Shown: in pieces, positions 35,209-44,141 of the stretch
Position numbering within the stretch: position 1 is the stretch's first letter
How the letters are laid out: the number at the start of each line of letters is the position of its first letter
NCBI GenBank assembly: GCA_030446525.1
Contig: JAUJNC010000011.1
Location: 1 to 49,958, forward strand
Reading direction: 5' to 3'
Origin: Armatimonadaceae bacterium
Lineage (GTDB): Bacteria > Armatimonadota > Armatimonadia > Armatimonadales > Armatimonadaceae
Length of the DNA: 49,958 bases
Position numbers and translations under genes: made by a program
Notes under the pieces: generated by a model
Seen by the model: only the letters and a program-made list of their open reading frames with translations
The model's database searches: none
Told to the model about the DNA's origin: nothing

Positions 35209-35961
35209 ATGGAGAACCAACTAAGCCACGGCGAGCTTCTGGAGCTGAAGCGCTGGAACACGCCCACGATCTATAACGGCTGGGAACAGATCACCCGCCA
35301 CGACCGCACGCGCGACGCCTTTAACCTGGAAGAGACGCGGGATTTCATGCCGCAGATGGGCCCGATGATCGGGTACGCCGTGACCGTGGTCATCGAGCCC
35401 AGCAACCGGGCGCATCGCACGGGCAACCCCCAGGGATGGAGCGAGTACCGCCGGTATGTCGCCGGCCGGCCCGGCCCCAAGATCGTCGTCGTCCAGGACC
35501 GGGACAAGCCGCGCGTCATCGGCTCGTTCTGGGGCGAGGTCAGCGCCAACACCCACCGCGCTCTGGGGTGTGTCGGCACGATCACCGACGGCGCGATCCG
35601 CGACGTGGACGAGATGACGGATGCCGGCTTCAAGGCGCTGGCCCGGCGGTTCTGCGTGGGCCACGCCTACTCCTGGCCGGTCCAGTGGGACTGCCCGGTC
35701 GAGGTCTTCGGCCGGACGATCCAGCCGGGCCAGCTCCTCCACGCCGACAAGCACGGGTTCCTGGCCGTCCCGAAGGAGGACGAGCCGCGCCTGCTCGAAG
35801 CCGCGCGCTTCATGGATTCCAACGAGTGCCGGACCGTGATCGGGGCCGCGCGCGGCAGCGCCGGTCTGACCACGGAGGAGACGCTCCGAAACATCGAGGA
35901 AGCCGCCGCGACCTTCGGCGCCGCCGCACGGGAGAAGTTCGGCAGCAAAGGGGAGTGGTAG
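35209..35961 (+). CDS. RraA family protein (HMG/oxaloacetate aldolase-like)
   Basis: A 250-residue soluble protein of the RraA/HMG-aldolase fold. Key features are the ligand-binding GEVSANTHRALGCVGTITDG, then AIRDVDEM, containing the G-x-x-x-DG-x-x-RD motif that holds the divalent metal and substrate in class II pyruvate-type aldolases. The N-terminus TPTIYNGWEQITRHDRTRDA is the family's opening. Catabolic RraA homologues cleave 4-hydroxy-4-methyl-2-oxoglutarate and similar oxo acids; some accompany sugar-acid clusters, which is the setting here. Ribonuclease E control is unlikely. It overlaps the next gene if the GTG at 35955 is used, and follows the DUF5060 hydrolase by 66 bases. Confidence 0.85.
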   Translation: MENQLSHGELLELKRWNTPTIYNGWEQITRHDRTRDAFNLEETRDFMPQMGPMIGYAVTVVIEPSNRAHRTGNPQGWSEYRRYVAGRPGPKIVVVQDRDKPRVIGSFWGEVSANTHRALGCVGTITDGAIRDVDEMTDAGFKALARRFCVGHAYSWPVQWDCPVEVFGRTIQPGQLLHADKHGFLAVPKEDEPRLLEAARFMDSNECRTVIGAARGSAGLTTEETLRNIEEAAATFGAAAREKFGSKGEW

Positions 35962-35966
35962 AGCGT

Positions 35967-36962
35967 ATGGCCGCCCAGCTGCGCGGGGGCCTGATCGGCT
36001 GCGGGATGATCGCGGAGTTCCATCTGCGGGGATGGCGCCGCATCCCGGAGGTGGAGATCGTGGCGTTGGCAGATGAGAACCTCGCCCGGGCCGACGAGCG
36101 GCGCGCACAGTTCGTCCCCGAAGCGCGGACGTACGGCGATCTGGCCGCTTTGCTGGACAGAGAAGACCTGGACTTCGTCGACATCCTGACGCCGCCCCGG
36201 CTTCACCCGGAGCACTGCCTGCTCGCCAAGCAGGCGGGCGTGCACGTCATCTGCCAGAAGCCGCTCTGCGACGACTGGGAGGACGCCCGCGCCCTGGCGG
36301 CAGCGATGCAGGACCACCCGCGGCTGTTCGTCGTCCACGAGAATCACCGCCACCGTCCCTGGTTCCAAGAGATCACGCGGCGGCTCGGCGAGGGGTTCTT
36401 CGGCACGCCGCGCCTGCTTCGGCTTGAGCAGCACGACCCCGGCGCGCCGTCGAAGACCTACCGGCTGCGGGACGACCGCGGCCACCTTCTGGAATACGGC
36501 GTGCACCTGGTGGACATGACGCGCGCCCTGCTGGGCGAGCCCGCGCGCGTGTACGCCCGTCTTCACCGCCTGCACCCGGAGGTGGCGGGCGAGAGCCTGG
36601 CGCACGTCGTGTTCGAGTACGAACAGACCACCGCCGTGATCGACATCGCCACCAAGCCGGCCGGCCTGGACTACGGCAGCGTGCTCCTCGAGGGCGAGCG
36701 CGGCGAGGCGTTTTACGAGGGCACGATGACGCGCGGCGACACGTCCCGCTTCCGCCTCGCCGAAGGCGCCACCGTGATAGCCGACGAGACCCGCAGCCCG
36801 TACCAGGATTACGTCGACAGCTTTTATCTCTTCGAACGCGCGTGCACGGAGGCGATGCTCGGCGGCCGGGCCGTGCTGCAGACCGGCGCCGAAAACCTCG
36901 AAACGCTGCGTTGTACGTTCGCCGCCTACCGGGCCGCCGAGCAGAACCGGGTTGTTGATTAA
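35967..36962 (+). CDS. Gfo/Idh/MocA family oxidoreductase
   Basis: A 331-residue NAD(P)-dependent sugar oxidoreductase. The N-terminus RGGLIGCGMIAEFHLRGWRR is the Rossmann fold with G-x-G-x-x-A. ICQKPLCDD provides the EKP-like motif (here QKP, so Glu is replaced by Gln, and Lys is kept). HRHRPWFQE and GHLLEYGVHLVDMTRALLG carry the D/H-x-x-H catalytic region. No signal peptide, so it acts in the cytoplasm. It is translated immediately after RraA; a GTG at 35955 would overlap that stop. The pairing with RraA suggests a joint step on a sugar acid. Confidence 0.88.
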   Translation: MAAQLRGGLIGCGMIAEFHLRGWRRIPEVEIVALADENLARADERRAQFVPEARTYGDLAALLDREDLDFVDILTPPRLHPEHCLLAKQAGVHVICQKPLCDDWEDARALAAAMQDHPRLFVVHENHRHRPWFQEITRRLGEGFFGTPRLLRLEQHDPGAPSKTYRLRDDRGHLLEYGVHLVDMTRALLGEPARVYARLHRLHPEVAGESLAHVVFEYEQTTAVIDIATKPAGLDYGSVLLEGERGEAFYEGTMTRGDTSRFRLAEGATVIADETRSPYQDYVDSFYLFERACTEAMLGGRAVLQTGAENLETLRCTFAAYRAAEQNRVVD

Positions 36963-37028
36963 GGCAGAGTTCGCATAAGGCGCGCCATGGCGCGAGAGAC
37001 CTGCGCGAAAGATTGTCGCGCGGCGGCC

Positions 37029-37116
37029 TTGACAGCGTTTCCACGGGGGTGCTACAATAGCCAATCTAACCGGTTGGATACTGCTTCCCGAGGACGGCTC
37101 ACTCCAACTGGTTGGA
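37029..37116 (+). promoter_or_regulatory. Promoter with two LacI-type operators
   Basis: TTGACA (37029-37034) and TACAAT (37053-37058) are 18 bases apart. Palindromes TCTAACCGGTTGGA (37065-37078) and TCCAACTGGTTGGA (37103-37116) follow, 38 bases centre to centre, covering the start region. The spacing suits looping or cooperative repressor binding. The gene behind it is a LacI-type remnant, so autoregulation is likely. Confidence 0.75.
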
Positions 37117-37157
37117 CGCCGCCTCCCCTACGGGGGCGTCCAGGGGGCGGGGCCAGC

Positions 37158-38176
37158 ATGCGGGCGATACCGGATGTGGCGAAATGCGCTGTCGATCACC
37201 ACGGTGACTACGCGATCGCTGACGAAACGCAGGCGTCGCCAAAGCAAGCGCGCAGAGCGATAGCGCGTTTGTCACCCCAGCGCCATCCGGCAGCAGCTGA
37301 ACCGCAACACCTGGACGCGATCGAGATCGTTTTCACCCCATCTGGCTTCTGGTCGGCCCTTCGCCAAGCAGGGTCCTGAACGATATCATCAAGGTGGCCG
37401 TGGGGCGACGAAACCAGCGAAACAACCCTGTAGGGCTGGTCGCGCCGCGCCGAAGCAGGCGTACTGCCGGCCTTCCGCGACCTGCAGACGAGCTGCTGCT
37501 CTGTCTCGCCGCGGACCAACGCCGACATCGTCGCCTGGCGACGAGCGCATCCCCTGGTCGTCGATCAACGGCATAAGCACCATTCAGCGTCGAAGCAGGT
37601 GCTCGGCAACGCCGCCGCCGCGCGGACCGGCATCACCCTGTCGCGCGCTCGGCCACCGGCGGATCGGGCTGCTGGCCGCGAACTCAACGCGCCCAGCACG
37701 CCGGGCCGGCGTCAGGGGTACCTGGGGGCTTTGGCCTCCGCAGGCTTGCGGCCTTGATCGCCGATGCTCGATGACCTTTACGAGGACGCTCTGGAGCGAT
37801 GCGGGGGTGAAAGGCCGCGCTGGGTTTCTACGACGAGTCCTGGGGGCATACCGGCATGGGGCGCCTGCTCGCCTTACCCGACCCCCCGTCGGCCGTCTTC
37901 GCCGAGAACGACGCGATTGCCCGCGGCGCGTACCGCGCCTGCAGCGAGGCCGGGGTAGGCATCCCCGAGCGGATGAGCATCGTCGGCTTCGACGACACGC
38001 CGCTCGCGCTGCACGTGACGCCGCCGCTGACGACGGTTCGCCAGCCGATGGCCGATCTCGGCGCCACGGCGGCGCGCCCTGGTGCCAGGAAACCCTGCGC
38101 GCCGATCCCGCCCGCCGGCAGCCGGCGCAGAAGATCACCCTGCCGGCGGGCCTTGATCGTGCGCGGGTCGACCTAA
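37158..38176 (+). pseudogene. LacI-family transcriptional repressor, heavily frameshifted
   Basis: The start MRAIPDVAKCAV resembles the helix-turn-helix of LacI proteins (IRDVAKRAGVS), and ETQASPKQARRAIARLSPQR the hinge-proximal helices. A downstream frame gives HRRIGLLAA-like text around 37640 (IGLLAANS-type) and ALMLDDLYEDAL. The C-terminal core is clear: LLALPDPPSAVFAENDAIAR, then GAYRACSEAGVGIPERMSIV and GFDDTPLALHVTPPLTTVRQ. At least six shifts are needed, so no intact protein is encoded as written. It lies behind the double operator and before a prepilin-like gene. It could be the regulator for the AACCGGTT sites here and at 5388. Confidence 0.7.
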
Positions 38177-38273
38177 GCGCCCCTGGGCGCATCGTAATCA
38201 CAGCATCCGTTGCCGCTTCGCCTTCGAAGCAGCACCGGCCCGTCCAACAGAACCAACGCAGATAGGGAACGTC

Positions 38274-39079
38274 ATGACACCGTTCGTCAAACGTCGGGGC
38301 TTCACCCTGATCACATCAGCGTTCACGCTGATCGAGCTTCTCGTTGTGATAGCCATAATAGCCATCCTCGCCGTCATATTTTTTCCCGTGTTCGCCCGGG
38401 CACGCGAACAGGCCCGCACAAGCGTGCTTATCCAACCTGAAGCAGATCGGCACCGCGATCATGATGTACGGGCAGGACTATGACGAATACGTTCCCCCAA
38501 GGGGAATTGGGTACGTGTGGGACTCCAGACGCCTTCGGATGGTCGGATTTGATTTATCCGTACGTCAAGAACGAAAAAGTCTTCGACTGCCCCTCTGCCA
38601 CCACCCAGCGAATGACCCGGAACACCGACGTCAATCCCCCGCGGTTCTGGCGTGACAGGGGTGGCACTGGTGCAGCGGCTCAACAAGACTGTATCACCGG
38701 GCAACCGGTCGGAAACCGCAACTACAACTATGGCGTCAGCTCATTCGAGGCTCCGCAAGGCATGAGCGCGGTATTCCGCAGCCCCTTTCGAACGTTAACC
38801 TCGTTTGCCGAGATACCGTCGCCGGCCGAGGTCGCCGGTATCGCCGACGGATTCGGGACATCACCTTGGGCGATGTCTGGCGGAAGGGGACCGTACGATC
38901 CCGGCACGATCGTGGGGCAGGCGGACGGCAGGCGCCACACCGGCGCCGGTGCCAGCAATACCAACATAAACGAGCAGTCGTGCAACATCATGTACATGGA
39001 CGGCCACGCCAAGTGGACCAGCCTCGCCCGCTCGATCAAAAGCCCCGGCAACATCTGGACGATGGCGGATACCGACTGA
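38274..39079 (+). pseudogene. Prepilin-like protein, frameshifted, with duplicated helix start
   Basis: From the ATG at 38274 the frame reads [20 protein letters not shown]: the start of the pilin helix (GFTLI) occurs twice, six residues apart. A shift near 38420 is needed to reach the SNLKQIGTAIMMYGQDYDEY-type text, and another near 38500 to enter the long final frame (FGWSDLIYPYVKNEKVFDCP; ATTQRMTRNTDVNPPRFWRD; EQSCNIMYMDGHAKWTSLAR). The tail DGHAK motif is intact, with Asn at the His position ten residues before DG. It follows the LacI remnant and may share its promoter. Confidence 0.65.
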
Positions 39080-39214
39080 TACGAACGCAGCACTTGTCCC
39101 TCCGGGAGCGTCAAGCGCCGCCGTGCCCTCCGAATAGCGGGCGGCGCTTGGCCCCGGCTTGATGTTCACGACGCCCACGGATGGTCTACCTGGTGACCAT
39201 TCAAAGGAGGAGCC

Positions 39215-39430
39215 ATGCCGCGTATTTCGTGGAGTCCGGACAGGAGTTCGGGGTGCGGCTGGCGGGGCTGTTACTGGTGGCCTATCTGGCTTTGGATCTG
39301 GGGTACTTGACCGGCGGGGCGCTGGTGGCGTTCCTGGCGCGCACGCGGGAAGTCCGCCAGGGCGCGCCAATACGTCATTGCCGCGGCCACCCTGGCAGCG
39401 CCGGCCCGGTTTCCGGCGCGATCTTTATGT
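39215..39430 (+). pseudogene. MFS sugar-acid transporter remnant
   Basis: A strong AAAGGAGG site precedes an ATG at 39215. A neighbouring frame reads VRLAGLLLVAYLALDLGYLT with GGALVAFLARTREVRQ, like the span-loop-span LxADLGxLxGGxLS...R region of hexuronate-type MFS permeases (ExuT-like), and after a shift ARQYVIAAATLAAPARF. Both ends of the protein are missing. If real, it was the only uptake gene in the cluster. 39431-39552 holds nothing clear. Confidence 0.4.
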
Positions 39431-39552
39431 GGCTGGTCGGCGTGTCATCCAAGGAAAGCGGCAGCTTCGCCGTGCCCTTCCTTTGTTTCTGGTGCAAAGG
39501 GTCTTACGCGAGACGGGGAACCCGTTTCCTGCAGATCCGAAGGGAGAGAATC

Positions 39553-40812
39553 ATGACGTCGCTCGTTTTCCGTCGGCTGACCTTCCAACGTCATGGGAAA
39601 GCGCCGCGGCTATGGCGGGGCGCGCCGCCAAGGAAAGGGATGACGCTGCCCGGCATGGCTGCTTTCGCTTCAAGAACGCTGTTCGCGGGCGCCTTTGCGA
39701 TTATCGCGCTGGGGCTTCCGCTACCGGGGTTCGCCCAGACACCCGCCCCAACAGCTTCGGGTAAGTTCGTACATCCGGGGTTGGTAAGTACCCTCCCGGA
39801 GCTCCAGTTTGTCCGGGACAAAATCCGGGCCGGTCAAGAGCCGTGGTTGTCCGCTTTTAACGCCCTTAAGGCGAGCTCGGCGGCTAAACGGGATTGGACC
39901 CCTCAGCCGGTGCCCAAGCTTCACGTGGGCACCAACAACGAGAATCCGTCCCTCGGATACGAGGAGATCAACGCCGATTCTCAGGCCAGCTGGGTGCAGG
40001 GGCTGCTGTGGTACCTGACGGGTGACGAGGCCTACGCCAAGAACGCCATCGCCATCTCGAAGGCGTGGGGGGAGACGCTCCGGGACATCGTGGACGAGCA
40101 AAACGGGCCGCTCAACGCCGGATGGTACGGCACGCTCTTTTGCCGGGGCGCGGAGCTGGTCAAACACACCTATGCGGGATGGGCCACGTCGGGTGCCGAG
40201 CAGCCCCTGGTTCGCATGCTCAACGAGGAGTTCTATCCGATCGTGACAAGGGGCGACCGGCCCACGAGCGGCTTCAATCAGAACTGGGCGGCCTCCGCGA
40301 CGGAGACGGTGATGGCGATAGCCATCTTCACGGACGATCGTGCGCGCTTCGACGAGGCGGTCGACTACTATAAAACGCTCATCCCGAAGGTGATCAACCC
40401 CGGCGGCCAATCTTCCGAGTTGTACCGTGATCTGGTGCACGTGCAGTTCGGTCTGGGAGGCTATACGCACATAGCCGAAATGGCGTGGCACCAGGGGGTA
40501 GATCTGTACTCGTACCGGGACAACCGCCTTCTGAAAGGCTACGAATACACAGCGACCCTTCTCAACGGTGACACGCCCTCTCCCGCCCCTACCCGTCCCA
40601 TCAACAAACGACGGTTTCATCCTTCCGGGTGGGAGATCGCGCTCAACCACTACAAGAACCGCAAAGGGCTGAGCCCTACCGCAGACGGAGCGCGCATCGC
40701 GGGCCACCGGCCGGATAAAGCCTCCCGGTGCTGGGGATGGGGGAAGCCTAACGCACCAGCAATGCCTGGGCATCGGTGTGACGCCGGGCGCGCCGCGGCG
40801 GAGGGGAATTAA
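39553..40812 (+). CDS. Alginate-lyase-fold polysaccharide lyase
   Basis: An exported lyase of the alginate_lyase (PF05426-type) fold, about 419 residues. A signal peptide lies in TLFAGAFAIIALGLPLPGFA. The mature part begins FVHPGLVSTLPELQFVRDKI and includes GYEEINADSQASWVQGLLWY, GWYGTLFCRGAELVKHTYAG, NQNWAASATETVMAIAIF and LVHVQFGLGGYTHIAEMAWH (His and Tyr of the active site), then WEIALNHYKNRKGLS. The fold is shared by PL5, PL38 and relatives that cut polymannuronate, glucuronan or other uronates. The last 25 codons are shifted: the natural end GWGSLTHQQ is in another frame near 40735. Start: ATG at 39553 with AGGGAGA upstream. Confidence 0.75.
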   Translation: MTSLVFRRLTFQRHGKAPRLWRGAPPRKGMTLPGMAAFASRTLFAGAFAIIALGLPLPGFAQTPAPTASGKFVHPGLVSTLPELQFVRDKIRAGQEPWLSAFNALKASSAAKRDWTPQPVPKLHVGTNNENPSLGYEEINADSQASWVQGLLWYLTGDEAYAKNAIAISKAWGETLRDIVDEQNGPLNAGWYGTLFCRGAELVKHTYAGWATSGAEQPLVRMLNEEFYPIVTRGDRPTSGFNQNWAASATETVMAIAIFTDDRARFDEAVDYYKTLIPKVINPGGQSSELYRDLVHVQFGLGGYTHIAEMAWHQGVDLYSYRDNRLLKGYEYTATLLNGDTPSPAPTRPINKRRFHPSGWEIALNHYKNRKGLSPTADGARIAGHRPDKASRCWGWGKPNAPAMPGHRCDAGRAAAEGN

Positions 40813-40813
40813 A

Positions 40814-42338
40814 GTGCTTGCCAGCCTTTGGGTAGCGGGGCCTTCTTGCCGGCCTCGCCGCAAGGCCGGGCCTCGCGGCCCCCGCCGCGGCTAGCGTGGG
40901 ACAATGGGACCGCTTCGAGGCGGCGCTAACCAACGCCAAACGGTACCGCAATCCCTACAACGACGTCACCTTGGACGTGACTTACACGCGGCCTGACGCC
41001 ACCACGGTCGACTTCTGGGGCTTCTACGATGGGAGCGCGACGTGGAAGATCCGCTTCATGCCCGACCAGATCGGCGCCTGGAAGTACGAGGCGCGTTTCT
41101 CCGACGGCAGCCCCGGTGCGGCCGGAACCTTTCGGTGCGCCGCCTCGACGATCCCGGGGATGCTCGCCAAAGACGAGGCCAACCCGCGATGGTTCGGATA
41201 CAAAGGCGGCAAACACGTCCTGGTCCGCAGCTTCCACGTCGGCCATAACTTCCTGTCCTATTCCTGGGATGATCCCGGCAAGGACGGTGACGGCAACAAA
41301 CGCAAGACCTTCCTGGACTGGGCGCAGAAGCAGGGCTACAACACGCTGTCGATCCACAGCCACTATAACGGCGAGAGTTCTCAAAGGCTCTGGCCGCTCG
41401 ATGCCGCCCAGTATCGCGAGGCGGAGGCGATCCTGGACGAGCTGGCCCGCCGGCGCATCCTGGTGTATCCGTTCTATGGCTTCTTCGGGAACCGGGGGAA
41501 TCCGTCCGATCCGGCCGACCAGAAACGATATATCCGCTACACCCTGGCGCGGTTCGGGCCGTACTGGAACCTCCTGCTGAACGTGGCGGGGCCGGAGCCG
41601 AACCTGCGCGGGTGGATGTCGCCGGAGGCGATCCACCGTGTGGGCAACGAGATCAAGACGCGGGACGTCTTCGGTCACCCGCTGGGCGTCCACAACAAGG
41701 ACGGCGATGATCCCTACCGAAGCGCCCCCTGGTCGTCTTTCCTCACGCTGCAGGTCGAGATCACGGATCTCAACGAGCTGAACCGCTACTTCCTCAAGAA
41801 CCACACCGGTGACAAGCCGGTTTTCGCCCAGGAGACCCTGTGGCCGGGCAATAAGCTGCAGCCCTTTGCCAACGCCGATGCCGCCACCGTGCGCAAGCAC
41901 GCCTGGACGCACATGCTGTCCGCGGTCGCCCTCAACAACGGGGACATGAACGGCAACAACGATTCCGGCTTCAGCGGCAGCCTGGACCTCGCGGACCGGA
42001 TACCCTGGCGTCACGACGTGGTCAAGCAGGTGTGGGACTTCTTCGAGGCCCTGCCCTTCTACCGCATGAACCCGAGCCAGAGCCTGGTGGACAACGGCTT
42101 CTGCCTGGCCGAGCCGGGTCAGCGCTACCTGGTTTATCTTCCCACCGGCGGCACGGTCAACGTGAAGGTGCCCGGCGGGACCTACCACGTGGAGTGGATA
42201 AACGCGCAGAACACGTCGGATCGTCGGGGCGCCGGGACGACGAGCAACGGCCAGGACCTTTCTTCTCCTTCTGGCGGGGACGACTGGCTGGTGCATCTGG
42301 TCCGTTCCCGTGCCGCGGTAACGCTCAAAGGAAAGTGA
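40814..42338 (+). CDS. DUF5060/DUF4038-type glycoside hydrolase (paralogue 2)
   Basis: A probable GTG start at 40814 follows GGAGGGG. The signal peptide (VLASLWVAG, then LAGLAARPGLAAPAAAS) is split by a shift near 40840, after which one frame runs to the end from about 40870. The DUF5060 domain has RYRNPYNDVTLDVTYTRPDA and FWGFYDGSATWKIRFMPDQI. The barrel has HVLVRSFHVGHNFLSYSW, NTLSIHSHYNGES, LLNVAGPEPNL (acid/base region, Glu in GPEP) and PVFAQETLWPG (nucleophile region). The C-terminal beta domain follows. It ends TGATG, overlapping paralogue 3. The active-site surroundings differ from those of paralogues 1 and 3, so a different substrate is likely. Confidence 0.75.
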
Positions 42339-43996
42339 TGGTTTTAACAAGGAGGCTTTTCGTTATGCTTTTGACGCTGGCCGGGGCGGCGATGCCCGCC
42401 GCCGAGGCCGCCGACGTGCCGCGCTTGGGCGTCTTCGAAACGGCGCTGGCGCAGGGGGCCGCGCACCCGAACCCGTACACCGCCGTCACGGCGTCGGCCA
42501 CGTTCGAGCGGCCCGACGGCGGACCTGCGCGCACGATCCCGCTGTTCTGGGACGGCGGCGAGACCTGGAAGCTGCGCTTCTCGCCCGACGCGGCGGGGAC
42601 GTGGAAGTGGACCGTCCGCTCGTCCGACCGGGGGCTCGACGGCAGGAGCGGCTCGTTCCGGTGCGTCGCGTCCCCAAACAAGGGGAGCGTGCGCGCCCTG
42701 CCCGGCCACGGGCGCCACTTCGCGTGGCAGGACGGGACGCCGCTCTGGTGGTGCGGCGACACGGCGTGGGCGCTGTACACGAACCGCGCCGAGGAGAAAC
42801 TCGACCGCAAGGCCGTCCTGCACTACCTCGACGTGCGCGCGGCGCAGGGCTTCAACGTCGTCCACTCCATGCTCCTCAGCGAGGCGGACTGGGGCAACGA
42901 CGGCGGCATGCCCTTCGAGGACCTGCGGAAGGAGGCCATCAACCCGGCCTACTGGCGCGAGGTGGACACGCGCCTGGAACACCTGGCCCGCAAGGGCATG
43001 GTCGCGGGCCTCGTGCTGGCCTGGACCGACAAGGGCAAGAGCCGGCAGAGCTGGCAGCATTTCCCCGACGACGCTGCGCGCCTGCGCTACGCCCGCTACA
43101 TCGTCGCGCGCTACAGCGCCTTCCCCGTCTTCTTCATCATCGCCGGCGAGTGGGCCATGACCAAGGACGACGCCGCGGCGCACCGGCTCTACGAAGCCAT
43201 CGGCGCCGAGGTGCGGGAGCAGGACCCGCACGACCGGATGCGGGCCGTCCACACCAACGGGCGGGGGCCGGAGCACCTGAAGCCGTTCGCCGGCGAGCCC
43301 TGGAACGACTTCGGCGATTACATGCAGACCTACGACGACCTCCACGGCTCGATCCTCGCCTGCCGCGACCTGGGCAAGCCGGTCGTCAACGCCGAGTACG
43401 CCTATTACCGGCGCGAGGCCCCCGACGGCACGGTGAACAAAGCCAACAGCGCGTCCGCCGAGATCACCCGCGCGGCCACCTGGGACATCGTGATGGCCGG
43501 CGGTTACTTCGTGACGGGCTTCGGCTCGACCTACTTCGGCGGCAACCGCACCCGCGGCCCGTTCGATGTGGACGCGCCCAAAGACGATGACTGGGAGCGA
43601 GAAGTCCAGCACGTCCGCGCCTTTTTCACCGGGCGGGAATGGTGGAAGCTGGAGCCGCACGACGAGCTGCTCACCGCCCCGGTTCCGCGAGCCGCCGACG
43701 AGGACGTCGTCGGCGACCGCAGCGGCCGGCCGCCGCGCGTCGCCTACTGGGCGCTGGCCGAGCCGGGCAGGCAATACGCCGCCTACGTCCGCGGCCACCG
43801 CGGCGCCTGCACGCTGTCCCTGGGCGAGGCCCCCCGGGCGGCGGCCTACACCGTCCGGCGCTTCGACCCGCGCACCGGCGAGTACACCCCGCTCCCCGAC
43901 CACGCGGGCGCGGGGCCGATCTCGCTCGAAGCGCCGGACGATCGGGACTGGGTCTTCGAGATCCGCGCCAAAAGCGAAGGGGACGCAAAGCCATGA
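42338..43996 (+). CDS. DUF5060/DUF4038-type glycoside hydrolase (paralogue 3)
   Basis: A 552-residue exported hydrolase. The start ATG overlaps the stop of the preceding gene. The signal peptide (residues 1-24, FVMLLTLAGAAMPAAEAA) is followed by the DUF5060 domain: VPRLGVFETALAQGAAHPNP, FWDGGETWKLRFSPDAAGTW and GLDGRSGSFRC. The DUF4038 barrel contains GHGRHFAWQDGTPLWWCGDT, NVVHSMLLSEADWG, FFIIAGEWAMTKDDA (acid/base Glu) and KPVVNAEYAYYRR (nucleophile Glu). The C-terminal domain ends RFDPRTGEYTPLPDHAGAG. All catalytic positions expected from the family are present and the frame is intact; it is the best-preserved copy in the window. Confidence 0.85.
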   Translation: MVLTRRLFVMLLTLAGAAMPAAEAADVPRLGVFETALAQGAAHPNPYTAVTASATFERPDGGPARTIPLFWDGGETWKLRFSPDAAGTWKWTVRSSDRGLDGRSGSFRCVASPNKGSVRALPGHGRHFAWQDGTPLWWCGDTAWALYTNRAEEKLDRKAVLHYLDVRAAQGFNVVHSMLLSEADWGNDGGMPFEDLRKEAINPAYWREVDTRLEHLARKGMVAGLVLAWTDKGKSRQSWQHFPDDAARLRYARYIVARYSAFPVFFIIAGEWAMTKDDAAAHRLYEAIGAEVREQDPHDRMRAVHTNGRGPEHLKPFAGEPWNDFGDYMQTYDDLHGSILACRDLGKPVVNAEYAYYRREAPDGTVNKANSASAEITRAATWDIVMAGGYFVTGFGSTYFGGNRTRGPFDVDAPKDDDWEREVQHVRAFFTGREWWKLEPHDELLTAPVPRAADEDVVGDRSGRPPRVAYWALAEPGRQYAAYVRGHRGACTLSLGEAPRAAAYTVRRFDPRTGEYTPLPDHAGAGPISLEAPDDRDWVFEIRAKSEGDAKP

Positions 43997-44141
43997 AAAC
44001 ATCGCCCGGGAGCATCTCCGAACACAAACTGCCCCAACGCCCTCTTGATCGGGATGTTCCCGCCGGAGCGCCCGGACATCGTGGGAGAGAACGTCCGGGC
44101 GGTAGCGGCGCTGACCAGATGATAGACGAAAGAGGTGAACC

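Noticed and set aside
44036..44122. Short frame NALLIGMFPPERPDIV...ALTR before the PL20-like lyase
   Set aside because: It looks coding but is only 28 residues, lacks a start and could not be assigned to a family.
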